Part shown: in pieces, positions 1 to 7,560 of the stretch | Layout of the letters: the number at the start of each line of letters is the position of its first letter | Position numbering within the stretch: position 1 is the first letter of the stretch | Assembly (NCBI RefSeq): GCF_009765775.1 | Contig: NZ_LMUU01000132.1 | Location: forward strand, 50,046 to 84,678 | Length of the DNA: 34,633 bases | Direction: 5' to 3' | DNA from: Beijerinckia sp. L45 | GTDB taxonomy: Bacteria; Pseudomonadota; Alphaproteobacteria; Rhizobiales; Beijerinckiaceae | Position numbers and translations under genes: made by a program | Notes under the pieces: generated by a model | Seen by the model: only the letters and a program-made list of their open reading frames with translations | What the model was told of the DNA's origin: nothing | Databases searched by the model: none

Positions 1-5
1 CGTAA

Positions 6-137
6 ATAGAGAGTGCGAAGCTCGAGCAGCTTAATGACGACAAGAGCGGTGCAGCAAAGACTGCTGACAAAGCCATCACGGCGGTGCTCGAGCGCAACGT
101 TGATGAGGTCTTTCCAACCTTGAAGCGTCCCGCGTAA
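6..137 (+). pseudogene. Possible 3' remnant of an unidentified gene
   Basis: After an in-frame TAA at 3-5, this frame stays open to TAA at 135-137 and reads as an ordinary-looking soluble, charged peptide of 43 residues ending in FPTLKRPA. There is no ATG and no ribosome binding site, so it can only be the tail of a broken gene or a chance open frame. No family is recognised. It lies in a gene-poor stretch beside an insertion sequence, which fits a decayed segment. Confidence 0.25.
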
Positions 138-354
138 GTCAAGGTTCTGAGCAAGAGCGCTTAGCGGCGGCGGCAAGACCGACCCGTCTTCCGCACCAAC
201 AACCTCTCGGTGAGTAACATAGCGCTTACCTGCATCGCGCCAGCCCGTATGTCCGGCGCGATGCGTCACCGGCGCGTCACTTTGCGTCGCAACGATTAAC
301 TCGCCGCGACAGTGGTCGAGCCCGGATACATCAGCACGGTTTTTGAGAAGCAGC
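138..354. other. Stretch without a recognisable gene
   Basis: No open frame of convincing length or composition is seen on either strand. I also see no tRNA, no CRISPR-like repeat and no strong hairpin. Together with the relic frames on either side it looks like degraded sequence. Confidence 0.4.
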
Positions 355-501
355 TTACGGGACGTTGTGCGGTTCACGGACTTCTCGCGGTACTTCTACG
401 CGAACGCGAGGATCGCTGACGCCGTCGGCTTCGTAGATGTCGGCCCAGCTTCCGTCGCGCTCGTTACAAAGCTGCCCGACTTTTTCGATATGATCTGTCA
501 T
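355..501 (-). CDS. Small hypothetical protein, 48 aa
   Basis: An ATG at 501 opens a 48-residue frame ending in TAA at 355-357. The product starts MTDHIEKVGQLCNERDGSW and is acidic, with a proline-rich tail ending EPHNVP. A weak GGAAA-like sequence lies upstream of the start. The composition looks protein-like, but it is short, isolated and unrecognised. It could be a genuine small gene of plasmid or phage type, or the 5' end of a truncated gene. No function is proposed. Confidence 0.35.
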   Translation of the reverse strand: MTDHIEKVGQLCNERDGSWADIYEADGVSDPRVRVEVPREVREPHNVP

Positions 502-637
502 GAGGTTTCCAATGTTTGATGAAGGAGGACGTGGTGCACGTGGTGCACGGGCATTTCCGAGGCATAGGGGCAGGCCGAGCTATCGCTGGCTGGGTTGCAG
601 TTCCCAAAACTCACTGTTGAGCCACTAGGCTCAGGAC

Positions 638-1075
638 TTATTGATCGATCCAGAAGATGACGGTGGCCGCGATGCAGATGGCTGACATAAAGGTGTGGGC
701 GCAGCGGTCGTAGCGGGTGTGGATGCGGCGCCAGTCCTTCAGCTTGCCGAACATGTTCTCGATCTTGTGGCGCTGGCGATAGAGCAGCCGATCGTGCGGG
801 ATCGCGATGGTTCGGTTGGCTCTGGATGGGATGCACGGGGTGATGCCGCGCTGCGTCAAGGCGGCGCGAAGCCAGTCCGCGTCGTAGCCTTTGTCGCCGA
901 GCAGCGCCCCGGCTGACGGCAGGGCGTCGAGCATCAGCGCGGCGCCCGTGTCGTCGCGCATCTGGCCTTCGCTGAGCAGCAGGATCAGTGGGCGCCCATA
1001 GCCATCGCAGACGGCGTGCAGCTTGGAGTTCAGGCCGCCTTTGGTGCGTCCGATATGTCGGGGAACAGCCCCTTT
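638..1075 (-). CDS. IS transposase, C-terminal frame (orfB, via -1 frameshift)
   Basis: This is the -1 frame continuation of the transposase. Read from the A5G4 slip site it gives GAVPRHIGRTKGGLNSKLHA, the classic IS427-group segment. LLGDKGYDADWLR follows with the second catalytic Asp, and KIENMFGKLKDWRR with the catalytic Glu. The frame closes at TGA 638-640, 10 bp inside the element end. An internal ATG at 961 exists, but initiation there would remove part of the RNase H fold, so the functional product is more likely the frameshifted fusion. All three DDE residues are present across the two frames, so the element is not visibly dead. Confidence 0.85.
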   Translation of the reverse strand, partial: KGAVPRHIGRTKGGLNSKLHAVCDGYGRPLILLLSEGQMRDDTGAALMLDALPSAGALLGDKGYDADWLRAALTQRGITPCIPSRANRTIAIPHDRLLYRQRHKIENMFGKLKDWRRIHTRYDRCAHTFMSAICIAATVIFWIDQ

Positions 1076-1398
1076 TTGAGCAGACTGGCCGCCGTGCGGT
1101 GGGCCTTGAGGTGGGTCGCGTCAATCATCAGCTGATCGGGCTTGCCGCCTTTGGCCGAGAGCCTTGCGAAGATCGCATTGAAGACACCGAGGCGGCTCCA
1201 GCGGATGAAGCGATTGTAGATCGTCTTGTGGGGACCGTACGCCGCAGGCGCATCGCGCCAGCGCAGCCCGTTGCGGATGACGAAGATGATGCCGCTGATG
1301 ATCCGCCGGTCGTCGACCCGCGGGATCCCATGCGAGAGCGGAAAGCACGGCGCAATGCGACGCATCTGCGCCGGTGAAAGCCAAATCAGATCACTCAT
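1030..1398 (-). CDS. IS transposase, N-terminal frame (orfA)
   Basis: This is the first frame of the IS transposase, 122 residues from an ATG at 1398. It is preceded by a perfect AGGAGGT six bases upstream, which decides this start over an ATG 51 bases earlier. The protein begins MSDLIWLSPAQMRRIAPCFP. It contains the helix-rich DNA-binding part and the segment LMIDATHLKAH, which carries the first catalytic Asp of the DDE triad. The frame stops soon after LLKKGLFPD. The rest of the enzyme is in the -1 frame, reached at the AAAAAGGGG run (1077-1069). This architecture is standard for IS427-group elements of the IS5 family. Confidence 0.9.
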   Translation of the reverse strand: MSDLIWLSPAQMRRIAPCFPLSHGIPRVDDRRIISGIIFVIRNGLRWRDAPAAYGPHKTIYNRFIRWSRLGVFNAIFARLSAKGGKPDQLMIDATHLKAHRTAASLLKKGLFPDISDAPKAA

Positions 1399-1470
1399 GA
1401 CGGCACCTCCTGGTACCGTCACTGAATCAAGCGATCGTCTCATCCGCAAGTCGCTTGATAGGTCCTGAGC

Positions 1471-2505
1471 CTAGTGAGCCTTAAGCGTCGCCAGATCGTA
1501 TTGCTCGGATTTGCCGGGCTCGGACAGGGCGGGAATCTTGAGCTTGCCGGTCTTGATGTCGGCGGTCAGCGTCTGCACGGTGGCGAGAACATCGGCGGGG
1601 ATCGTCTTGACGAGGGCCGGGTTCATCGCCAGAGCGCCGATGCCGCCCGCCATGCCGACGGCATAGGGCTTGTCCGGCGTCAGCGAGCCGTTCACCGAGC
1701 CCTCGACCATCGTGTCGAGCAGCAGCGGGATATTGGCGAGGGCGCTGGTCAGGACCGTTTTCGGCGACAGTTGCGACTGGTCGGAATAGGAGGCGATGGC
1801 CAGCGCGTCGTTGGTTTCCGCGGCGGCGTAGATGCCGCGCGAGGCCTGATCCGTGGCGCTGTAGATCACGTCGGCGCCGGCGTCGATCTCGGCCTGCGCG
1901 GCTTCCTTGGCCTTGCCGGCATCGTCGAAACTGTTGATGTAGGTCGAGAAGGTCTTGATGCCGGGCTTGCCGTAGCGGGCGCCGAGCCGGAACCCTTCGG
2001 CCTGCCAGGTGATGTTGGAGAAATTGAAGCTCGCGACGACGCCGACCCCGCCGGTCTTGCTCATCTTGGCGGCGAGATAGCCGGCGATGAACGAGATATC
2101 CTGCATGGCCGGCGTGTAGGTCCACACGTTCTTCACCGATTTGGGCGCCACGGCGATCAGGAAGTTGGTGTTGGGAAAGTCCTTGCCGGCGTTATAGGCC
2201 GCATCGGCGAACGTGCCGCAATGGAGCACCACGGTCTGGTAGCCGCGCTTGGCGTAGTCGCGCGCGGCCACTTCTGCCTGGGACGGCGACAGGCTCTCGC
2301 TCGAGTCGATCGTCATCGTGATCCCGGCCTTCGCCAGATTGTCCTTGGCCGTCTTCACGCCGATGTAGCCGGCTTCGCTCCACGAACCGTCGTTGATCTG
2401 GCCGCAGGGAATGAAGGCGACTTTGACGTCTTTCGCCCAGGCGGTCGTGGTGCACAGCATGGCCGTTCCGGCCAGCAGCGCAGTCGGCATGGTCATTGTC
2501 ATCAT
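1471..2505 (-). CDS. BMP-family ABC transporter substrate-binding protein
   Basis: This is a periplasmic binding protein of the BMP/PnrA family, 344 aa. These usually bind purine nucleosides or related compounds and feed them to an ABC importer. The start at 2505 (MMTMTMP) is preceded by GAGGAG at good spacing; an upstream ATG at 2613 lacks such a site and would spoil the signal peptide. A Sec signal peptide ends near AWA-KD, and no lipobox is seen, as is usual for Gram-negative members. Typical motifs follow: VKVAFIPCGQINDGSWSEAG, a TFADAAY stretch and GADVIYSATDQASRG. It is the last gene of the transporter operon, 34 bp behind the second permease. Its TAG stop spans the left edge of the TA target duplication of the insertion sequence. 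Confidence 0.9.
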   Translation of the reverse strand: MMTMTMPTALLAGTAMLCTTTAWAKDVKVAFIPCGQINDGSWSEAGYIGVKTAKDNLAKAGITMTIDSSESLSPSQAEVAARDYAKRGYQTVVLHCGTFADAAYNAGKDFPNTNFLIAVAPKSVKNVWTYTPAMQDISFIAGYLAAKMSKTGGVGVVASFNFSNITWQAEGFRLGARYGKPGIKTFSTYINSFDDAGKAKEAAQAEIDAGADVIYSATDQASRGIYAAAETNDALAIASYSDQSQLSPKTVLTSALANIPLLLDTMVEGSVNGSLTPDKPYAVGMAGGIGALAMNPALVKTIPADVLATVQTLTADIKTGKLKIPALSEPGKSEQYDLATLKAH

Positions 2506-2539
2506 GGAACTCCTCGAAGGATCAGGGTCAGGACGGCGT

Positions 2540-3541
2540 TCAGCTGCGCGTTCCGGCAGGCAGGGCGTTGGCTGTCGCGACGCGGCGAGAGCGTGAAAGG
2601 CGGCGGCGCGCATAGGGCTTGTTGATCGCCGCGGGGTAGCCAGCGCGGGCCGCGGCGAGCGTGACGACCACGATGGTCAGGAGGTAAGGCAGCCCGACCA
2701 GCAGCGGGCCGGGAACGATCGAGCCGCCGATCTGCATCCGCAGCTGCAAAGCGTCGACGGCGCCAAACAGCAGGGCGGCCAGCGCCACGCCCCAGGGACG
2801 CCACGCGCCGAAGACGACGATCGCGAGCGCGATGAAGCCACGCCCGGCGACCATGCCGTCGACATAGGCGCCGACCTGGGCGATCGAGAGCGTCGCACCG
2901 GCGAGGCCCGCCATGGCGCCGCCGATCGCGGTAGCCTGCAGACGGATCCGCCAGACGTCGAGGCCGGCGCTGTCGACCGCCTCGGGGTTCTCGCCGGCAG
3001 CCCTCGCGCTCAGGCCCCAGGGCGAGCGCTCAAGCAGAAACCAGAAGACCGGCACCAGCGCGTAGGCGCAATAGACGATCGGCGTCTGCGCGAAGAAAGG
3101 TTTTCCGACAAACGGCAGAGTGCTGAGCGTCGGCACCCGGTAAACCGGTATGCTCGGCAGTTGCGCCACGCTATGGGCGGAGACGAACAGCCGGGCATAG
3201 ACGAAGCTCGCCAGCCCGAGCGCGAAAATGTTGAAGACGACACCGGTGACGATCTGGTCGGCGCCGCGGATCACAGTCAAGAAGCCGAACAACAGGCCGG
3301 CCAGCGCCCCGACGGCGATGGCGACGCCGAAACCGATCCAGGGATTTCCCGTCCAGAATGCCGCGAGGAAGCCCGCAATCGCGCCCAGCGCCATCATGCC
3401 CTCGACGCCGACGTTGAGAATGCCGGCGCGCTCGCAGACACTCTCGCCGAGGCCCGCGAAGATGAGCGGCGTCGCGACCCGGATGCTGGCGCTGAGCAGC
3501 GGGATCCAGAAGGTGATTTCCAGCAGAGAGGCCCACGTCAT
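2540..3541 (-). CDS. ABC transporter permease (BMP/nucleoside type), second subunit
   Basis: This is an inner-membrane permease of the BPD_transp_2 class, 333 aa, paired with the neighbouring permease. The start at 3541 (MTWASLLEITFWIPLLSASI) overlaps the stop of the upstream permease by ATGA and has GGAG eight bases upstream. A longer same-frame reading reaching back to 4183 is only open sequence inside the previous gene. Visible marks are about eight to nine hydrophobic segments and the conserved loop GESVCERAGILNVGVEGMM, the counterpart of the EAA-type coupling loop in nucleoside permeases. Translational coupling to the other subunit suggests an equimolar heterodimer. Confidence 0.9.
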   Translation of the reverse strand: MTWASLLEITFWIPLLSASIRVATPLIFAGLGESVCERAGILNVGVEGMMALGAIAGFLAAFWTGNPWIGFGVAIAVGALAGLLFGFLTVIRGADQIVTGVVFNIFALGLASFVYARLFVSAHSVAQLPSIPVYRVPTLSTLPFVGKPFFAQTPIVYCAYALVPVFWFLLERSPWGLSARAAGENPEAVDSAGLDVWRIRLQATAIGGAMAGLAGATLSIAQVGAYVDGMVAGRGFIALAIVVFGAWRPWGVALAALLFGAVDALQLRMQIGGSIVPGPLLVGLPYLLTIVVVTLAAARAGYPAAINKPYARRRLSRSRRVATANALPAGTRS

Positions 3542-4572
3542 GTCCGCCGCTCCATCAGGCGCGTGCCGAGGATCAGCAGGATCAGCAGGGCCTCGATGAT
3601 CGAGACCAGCGACACCGGGACGCCGAGCGCACGCTGCATGCCGCCGGATCCGACGTTGAGCGCCCCCAGGGCAAAGGCGACGACCACCGCCCACAGCGGA
3701 TCGAGGCGCGCCAGCAGCGCGACGACGATGCCGGTATAGCCATAGCCCGGTGAAAGCCCGTTGGGCAGGTCGTGATAGATGCCGGCGACCTCGCCGAAGC
3801 CGGCGAGCCCAGCCAGGCCGCCGGCCCCGGCAAAGCTCAGAAAGCGCACGCGGTCGACGTTCATCCCGGCGAAACGCGCGGCGTGGATGTTCGCGCCGAT
3901 CGTGCGCACACGATAGCCGAACACCGTCCGCTTCATCACGAAGGCGAGGCCGGCGGCGGCGGCCAGTGCCACGAGGAGATTGGCGTTGACCCGCGTCCCG
4001 GGCACCAGACTGGGCAGGAACCCGGCCGGCGCGATCGGTCCCGTCGCCGGGGTGATGCCGGACGCCCAGGGGCCGCCGATGAGATAGGTGGCGAGCGTGA
4101 CGGCCAAAAAGTTCATCATCAGGGTGACGATGACTTCGCTGGCGCCGAAACGCAGCCGGAGCAATGCCGGGATCGCGGCCCACGCGGCGCCCGCGACGAA
4201 AGCGCCGACGATCATCGCAGGAAGCAGAAGCGGCCCGGGCAGGTCGACGTGGTTGAATCCCAAACCAACGGCGGCGATCGCGCCGAGGTAGAGCTGGCCG
4301 TCGGCGCCGATGTTCCAGAGGCCGCAGCGGAACGCGAGGATGACCGACAGGGCGGTCAGGATTACCGGCGTGGCGTAGACGAGGTCCTCGCTCAGCGCGT
4401 CCACCGAGCCGAAGGCACTGCGAAGAATCTCGACATAGGCGCGCAGCGGATTCACGCCGGTCGCGAGCAGAACGAGCCCTGCGGCGGTCAGCGAGATGAC
4501 CACGAGCCCCAGGCCCAAAACAGCCTGCGAGCGCATCGCAGCAGCGAGTTTGGGCGCCGCGACGGCGGTCAT
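3538..4572 (-). CDS. ABC transporter permease (BMP/nucleoside type), first subunit
   Basis: This inner-membrane permease has 344 aa. The start at 4572 (MTAVAAPKLAAAMRSQAVLG) overlaps the ATPase stop by ATGA and follows GGAG at eight bases. The longer open frame to 4911 lies inside the ATPase gene and is out of its frame, so it is rejected. It contains the family loop FRCGLWNIGADGQLYLGAIA and many hydrophobic helices, among them one starting GLGLVVISLTAAGLVLLATG. It is expected to form the channel with the second permease and to dock on the double-domain ATPase. The likely substrates, inferred from family, are nucleosides or nucleobase-like compounds. Confidence 0.9.
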   Translation of the reverse strand: MTAVAAPKLAAAMRSQAVLGLGLVVISLTAAGLVLLATGVNPLRAYVEILRSAFGSVDALSEDLVYATPVILTALSVILAFRCGLWNIGADGQLYLGAIAAVGLGFNHVDLPGPLLLPAMIVGAFVAGAAWAAIPALLRLRFGASEVIVTLMMNFLAVTLATYLIGGPWASGITPATGPIAPAGFLPSLVPGTRVNANLLVALAAAAGLAFVMKRTVFGYRVRTIGANIHAARFAGMNVDRVRFLSFAGAGGLAGLAGFGEVAGIYHDLPNGLSPGYGYTGIVVALLARLDPLWAVVVAFALGALNVGSGGMQRALGVPVSLVSIIEALLILLILGTRLMERRT

Positions 4573-6125
4573 GCCGCCTGCTCCGCCGCTGTGCCGAGCA
4601 TCAGCGCGCCGATCGCTTCGACGCTCGGATGGTCGAGCACGCCGGCGATGCGGCCCTCCCGGAGCACGGCGACGCGATCGCTCAGCGCCAGAATCTCGTC
4701 GAGCTCGGCGGAGACCAGGAGGATCGCCATCCCGGCGTCGCGCTGTTCGAGCAGGCGCGCATGGACCTCGCTGATCGCGCCGACGTCGAGGCCCCGGGTC
4801 GGCTGCATCGCGATCATCACCTTCGGCTGGCGCGACAGCTCGCGGGCCAGCACGAAGCGCTGCTGGTTGCCGCCCGACAGCGAGCGCATGGCGGCCTGCG
4901 GGCCGCTGCATCGCACCGCGAAAGCGGCAATCAGCGCATCGGTGAAACGGGTCACCGCACCCTGGTCGACCAGACCGCGGCGCTGGATCCCGCGCCGCGC
5001 GTGGTCGACGAGAACGGCATTGTCGGTGAGCGGGAAGTCGAGGACGACCGCGTCCCGGTGACGGTCCTCCGGCACATGGGCGAGGCCGCTCGCCAGGATG
5101 GTCGCGGTCGGCCGGTTGGTGATGGCCTCGCCATCGAGGATGATCTCGCCCGACGTGACGCGCCGTAGGCCGGTGATCGCGTCGGCGAGCTCCTGCTGGC
5201 CGTTGCCGTCGACGCCGGCAATGCCGAGGATTTCGCCCGCTGCGAGCCTCAGATCGAGACCGCGGAGACCGGGACGCCCGCCCTGACCGGGGACGTGGAT
5301 GGCCTGCATCTCCAGCATCAGCGCTCCCGGCGCGCGCGCCGTCCGCGGCACGGCAGCCTGGAGGCTACGGCCAACCATGTGGGTCACGAGGTCGTCGGCC
5401 GCGACCGCGGCGGTCGGCCAGGTGCCGATCAGCCGGCCGCGGCGCATCACGCTGACGCGATCGCTCAGACGCATCACCTCGGCGAGCTTGTGAGTGACGA
5501 TGAAGATGCCGTGCCCTTCGGCGCAGAGCTCGCGCAGCGTATCGCCCAGCGCCTCGACCTCACGCGGCGTCAGTACCGCCGTCGGCTCGTCGAGGATCAA
5601 CGCGCGCGCCCCGCGGACCAGCGCCTTCAAGATTTCCACACGTTGCTGCGCGCCGACGGACAGTTCATCGACCCGCGCATCGAGATCGACGTCGATGCGG
5701 TAGCGGGCCGCCAGCGCCGCGAGCTTGGCGCGAACGGCGCGCTTGCGGACCATGAACCGGCCCGACAGCGGCGTGCCGAGGATCAGGTTTTCCAGCACCG
5801 ACAGCGTCGGCACCAGCATGAAGTGCTGATGAACCATGCCGATCCCCGCCGCGATGGCATCGCGCGGCGAGCGAATGATGAGCGGCTGGCCGTCGCGTTC
5901 GATCGTGCCGGCGTCCGGCATTTCCATGCCGTAGAGGATCTTCATGATCGTCGACTTGCCGGCGCCGTTCTCGCCGAGCACGGCATGGATCTCACCGGCG
6001 CGGAGATCGAGCGTCACGGCATCGTTCGCCGTGAGCGGTCCATAGCGTTTGGTGATCCCGACCGCCGCCAGACGCCAGGGTGATGGCCCGTCTTCGATCG
6101 TCATGGCGGGATGATCGAATGCCAT
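4569..6125 (-). CDS. ABC transporter ATP-binding protein, two ATPase domains
   Basis: This cytoplasmic ATPase has 518 aa and two nucleotide-binding domains, as in ribose/nucleoside importers. Domain 1 has Walker A GENGAGKST (51-59), signature LSVGAQQR and Walker B ALILDEPTAV. Domain 2 has a degenerate Walker A, GVDGNGQQE, with no GKS/T. It keeps the signature LSGGNQQR, and its Walker B region reads VMIAMQPTRGLD with Gln where the catalytic Glu is expected. An asymmetric ATPase with one weak site is common in this family. The start at 6125 lies six bases after the RidA stop; an alternative ATG at 6104 is possible because neither has a strong ribosome binding site. Confidence 0.92.
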   Translation of the reverse strand: MAFDHPAMTIEDGPSPWRLAAVGITKRYGPLTANDAVTLDLRAGEIHAVLGENGAGKSTIMKILYGMEMPDAGTIERDGQPLIIRSPRDAIAAGIGMVHQHFMLVPTLSVLENLILGTPLSGRFMVRKRAVRAKLAALAARYRIDVDLDARVDELSVGAQQRVEILKALVRGARALILDEPTAVLTPREVEALGDTLRELCAEGHGIFIVTHKLAEVMRLSDRVSVMRRGRLIGTWPTAAVAADDLVTHMVGRSLQAAVPRTARAPGALMLEMQAIHVPGQGGRPGLRGLDLRLAAGEILGIAGVDGNGQQELADAITGLRRVTSGEIILDGEAITNRPTATILASGLAHVPEDRHRDAVVLDFPLTDNAVLVDHARRGIQRRGLVDQGAVTRFTDALIAAFAVRCSGPQAAMRSLSGGNQQRFVLARELSRQPKVMIAMQPTRGLDVGAISEVHARLLEQRDAGMAILLVSAELDEILALSDRVAVLREGRIAGVLDHPSVEAIGALMLGTAAEQAA

Positions 6126-6131
6126 GCCCGA

Positions 6132-7388
6132 TCAGGATCGCTTGGCGGCGATGAGGTCGATCTCGACCAGCGTATCCTTCACCAGCAGGCCCGTGGTTCC
6201 GACCGTCGTCCGCGCGGGCGGCGTCTTGAAATATTGCTTCCACACCTCGTCGAAGCCGTTGAAGTCGGCGAGATCGGTGAGAAACACCTGCGCCTTGACG
6301 ACATCGTCGAGCGAACTGCCCGCGGCCGCGAAGGTCTTGGCGAGGTTCTTCAACGTGTAATGCGTCTGCAGCTTGATGTCGGAGCCATAGAACGGGAAGG
6401 CAGGATCGCGCCGCGCTTCCGACGGAACACCCGTCGTGAAATCGGAGGCGAATTGTCCGGCCGCGAAGATGAGATCGCCGACGCTGTGCGCTTCCGAGTA
6501 ATGCGCCAGCGGCCGCGGCGCGTCGGAGACGCTGACGGCGCTGCCGACGCCATCGACGGGGACGTGGCCGATGAGGTCGATCTCGATCAGAGCATCCTTG
6601 ATGAGGAGACCGCTGGTGCCGACGGTGGTGCGGGCCGGCGGGACCTTGAAGTAGGTCTTCCAGACTTCGTCGAAAGCCGCAAAATCGTTGAGATCGGTCA
6701 GGAAGACCTGGGCCTTGACGACGTGGTCGAGCGAGGTGCCGGCGGCGGCGAAAGTGGTCGCCAGATTCTTCAGGATGTAATCCGTCTGCAGCTTGATGTC
6801 CGAGCCGTAGAAGGGGAAGGCCGGGTGTTTGCGCGCGCTGGCCGGGATGCCGGTCTTGAAGTCGGTCGCGAGCTGCCCGGCCGCGAACACCATGTTTCCG
6901 ACGCGGAACGCCTCGGTGTAGTGGGCGATCGGCGCCGGCAGGCCGGACTTGATCACCGTGACATCGAGACCCGGCCGCGGCACATAGCCGATCAGGTCGA
7001 TCTCAATCAGCGCGTCCTTGATCAAGAGATCTGTGGTCTGCACCGTGGTGCGCGCGGGCGGCGTCTTGAAGTAGGTTTTCCAGACTTCGTCGAACCCGGC
7101 GAAGTCGGCGAGATCGGTCAAAAAGACCTGGGCCTTGACGATATGATCGAGCCCGCTGCCGGCGGCCTCGAACGTCGTCGCGAGGGTCTTCAGGATGTAG
7201 TCGGTCTGCAGCTTGATGTCGGAGCCATAGAAGGGAAAAGCCGGATGGCGCCGGGCCTTGTCGGGAATACCGCCCTTGAAATCCGTCGCGAGCTGACCGG
7301 CCGCGAAGACCAGATCCCCGACGCAGAACGCCTCCGTATAGACGGCAAGCGGCTTGGGATTGTCCGAACTGACGGCACTGACCTTCAT
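6132..7388 (-). CDS. Triple-domain RidA protein (three tandem RidA domains in one chain)
   Basis: The protein has 418 aa and consists of three RidA/YjgF domains in exact 140-residue register (1-140, 141-280, 281-418). By hand count, repeats 1 and 2 are about 82% identical over 120 aligned residues, and repeats 2 and 3 about 75%. Each copy contains QVFLTDL, EVWK-YFK-PPARTTV and a closing EIDLI. Residues matching the RidA site recur in every unit: Tyr17/157/297, Gly31/171/311, Arg113/253/393 and Glu129/269/409. Single-domain RidA proteins are homotrimers that hydrolyse reactive enamine/imine intermediates at subunit interfaces, so this chain could fold as a one-piece trimer. It opens the importer operon, with GAAGG upstream of ATG 7388. 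A RutC-like role on a nitrogenous compound is plausible but inferred. Confidence 0.93.
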   Translation of the reverse strand: MKVSAVSSDNPKPLAVYTEAFCVGDLVFAAGQLATDFKGGIPDKARRHPAFPFYGSDIKLQTDYILKTLATTFEAAGSGLDHIVKAQVFLTDLADFAGFDEVWKTYFKTPPARTTVQTTDLLIKDALIEIDLIGYVPRPGLDVTVIKSGLPAPIAHYTEAFRVGNMVFAAGQLATDFKTGIPASARKHPAFPFYGSDIKLQTDYILKNLATTFAAAGTSLDHVVKAQVFLTDLNDFAAFDEVWKTYFKVPPARTTVGTSGLLIKDALIEIDLIGHVPVDGVGSAVSVSDAPRPLAHYSEAHSVGDLIFAAGQFASDFTTGVPSEARRDPAFPFYGSDIKLQTHYTLKNLAKTFAAAGSSLDDVVKAQVFLTDLADFNGFDEVWKQYFKTPPARTTVGTTGLLVKDTLVEIDLIAAKRS

Positions 7389-7453
7389 CGTTGACCTTCA
7401 AACTAAATACCGTCGCGCAGGACTGCGGCGGCAGGCTCAAAAGGTCGCGTTAT

Positions 7454-7464
7454 TGATATCTCAG
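7454..7464 (+). promoter_or_regulatory. Candidate GntR operator, copy A (TGATATCTCAG)
   Basis: This 11-bp motif lies 66 bp upstream of the triple RidA start. It recurs in inverted orientation at 7531-7541 and with one change at 8291-8301. TGATATCTCA is itself 8/10 palindromic, as expected for a dimeric GntR regulator. The regulator gene lies just upstream. The link to that regulator is inferred. Confidence 0.5.
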
Positions 7465-7511
7465 GTCAAGCGCATAGTTTGCGCTGAGCCGTTCCGTAAA
7501 ATGAGCAGGTT

Positions 7512-7527
7512 GCTCTATTTTTAGAGC
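7512..7527. promoter_or_regulatory. Perfect palindrome GCTCTA-TTTT-TAGAGC
   Basis: A 6-bp perfect inverted repeat around TTTT lies between the two oppositely oriented TGATATCTCAG copies. On the reverse strand it is not followed by a T-run, so it is a poor intrinsic terminator for the GntR gene. It may be a second protein-binding site or simply part of the promoter region of the RidA/importer operon. Confidence 0.35.
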
Positions 7528-7530
7528 CTA

Positions 7531-7541
7531 CTGAGATATCA
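7531..7541 (-). promoter_or_regulatory. Candidate GntR operator, copy B (inverted)
   Basis: On the reverse strand this is TGATATCTCAG, identical to copy A over all 11 bases, with 66 bp between the two. It lies between the regulator stop and the RidA start. A pair of inverted operator-like sites with a helical-scale gap would suit looping or cooperative repression of the importer operon. Confidence 0.5.
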
Positions 7542-7560
7542 CAGACTGGTCGGGTCGCGA

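Larger units (their letters stand above)
628..1471 (-). mobile_element. IS5-family (IS427-group-like) insertion sequence, 844 bp
   Basis: The element is bounded by imperfect terminal inverted repeats. The left end reads GGCTCAGGACTTATTGATCGA, and the right end read inward begins GGCTCAGGACCTATCAAGCG. The outer 10 bases are identical, with about five mismatches over the next dozen. Both ends are flanked by TA (626-627 and 1472-1473) within CTAG, the typical 2-bp duplication of this group. Inside are two overlapping reverse-strand frames that make up one DDE transposase by frameshifting. Length, ends, target and gene layout all fit a complete and possibly active copy. Confidence 0.9.

Noticed and set aside
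6132-7388. A CRISPR array or satellite reading of the 420-bp periodicity
   Set aside because: The repeats are long, contiguous, diverged and fully coding for RidA domains, with no spacers. No CRISPR-like array was seen anywhere in the window.
6111-7394. 427-codon forward frame with three internal repeats
   Set aside because: It is the mirror image of the triple RidA gene. The repeats are real at the DNA level, but the coding strand is the reverse one.
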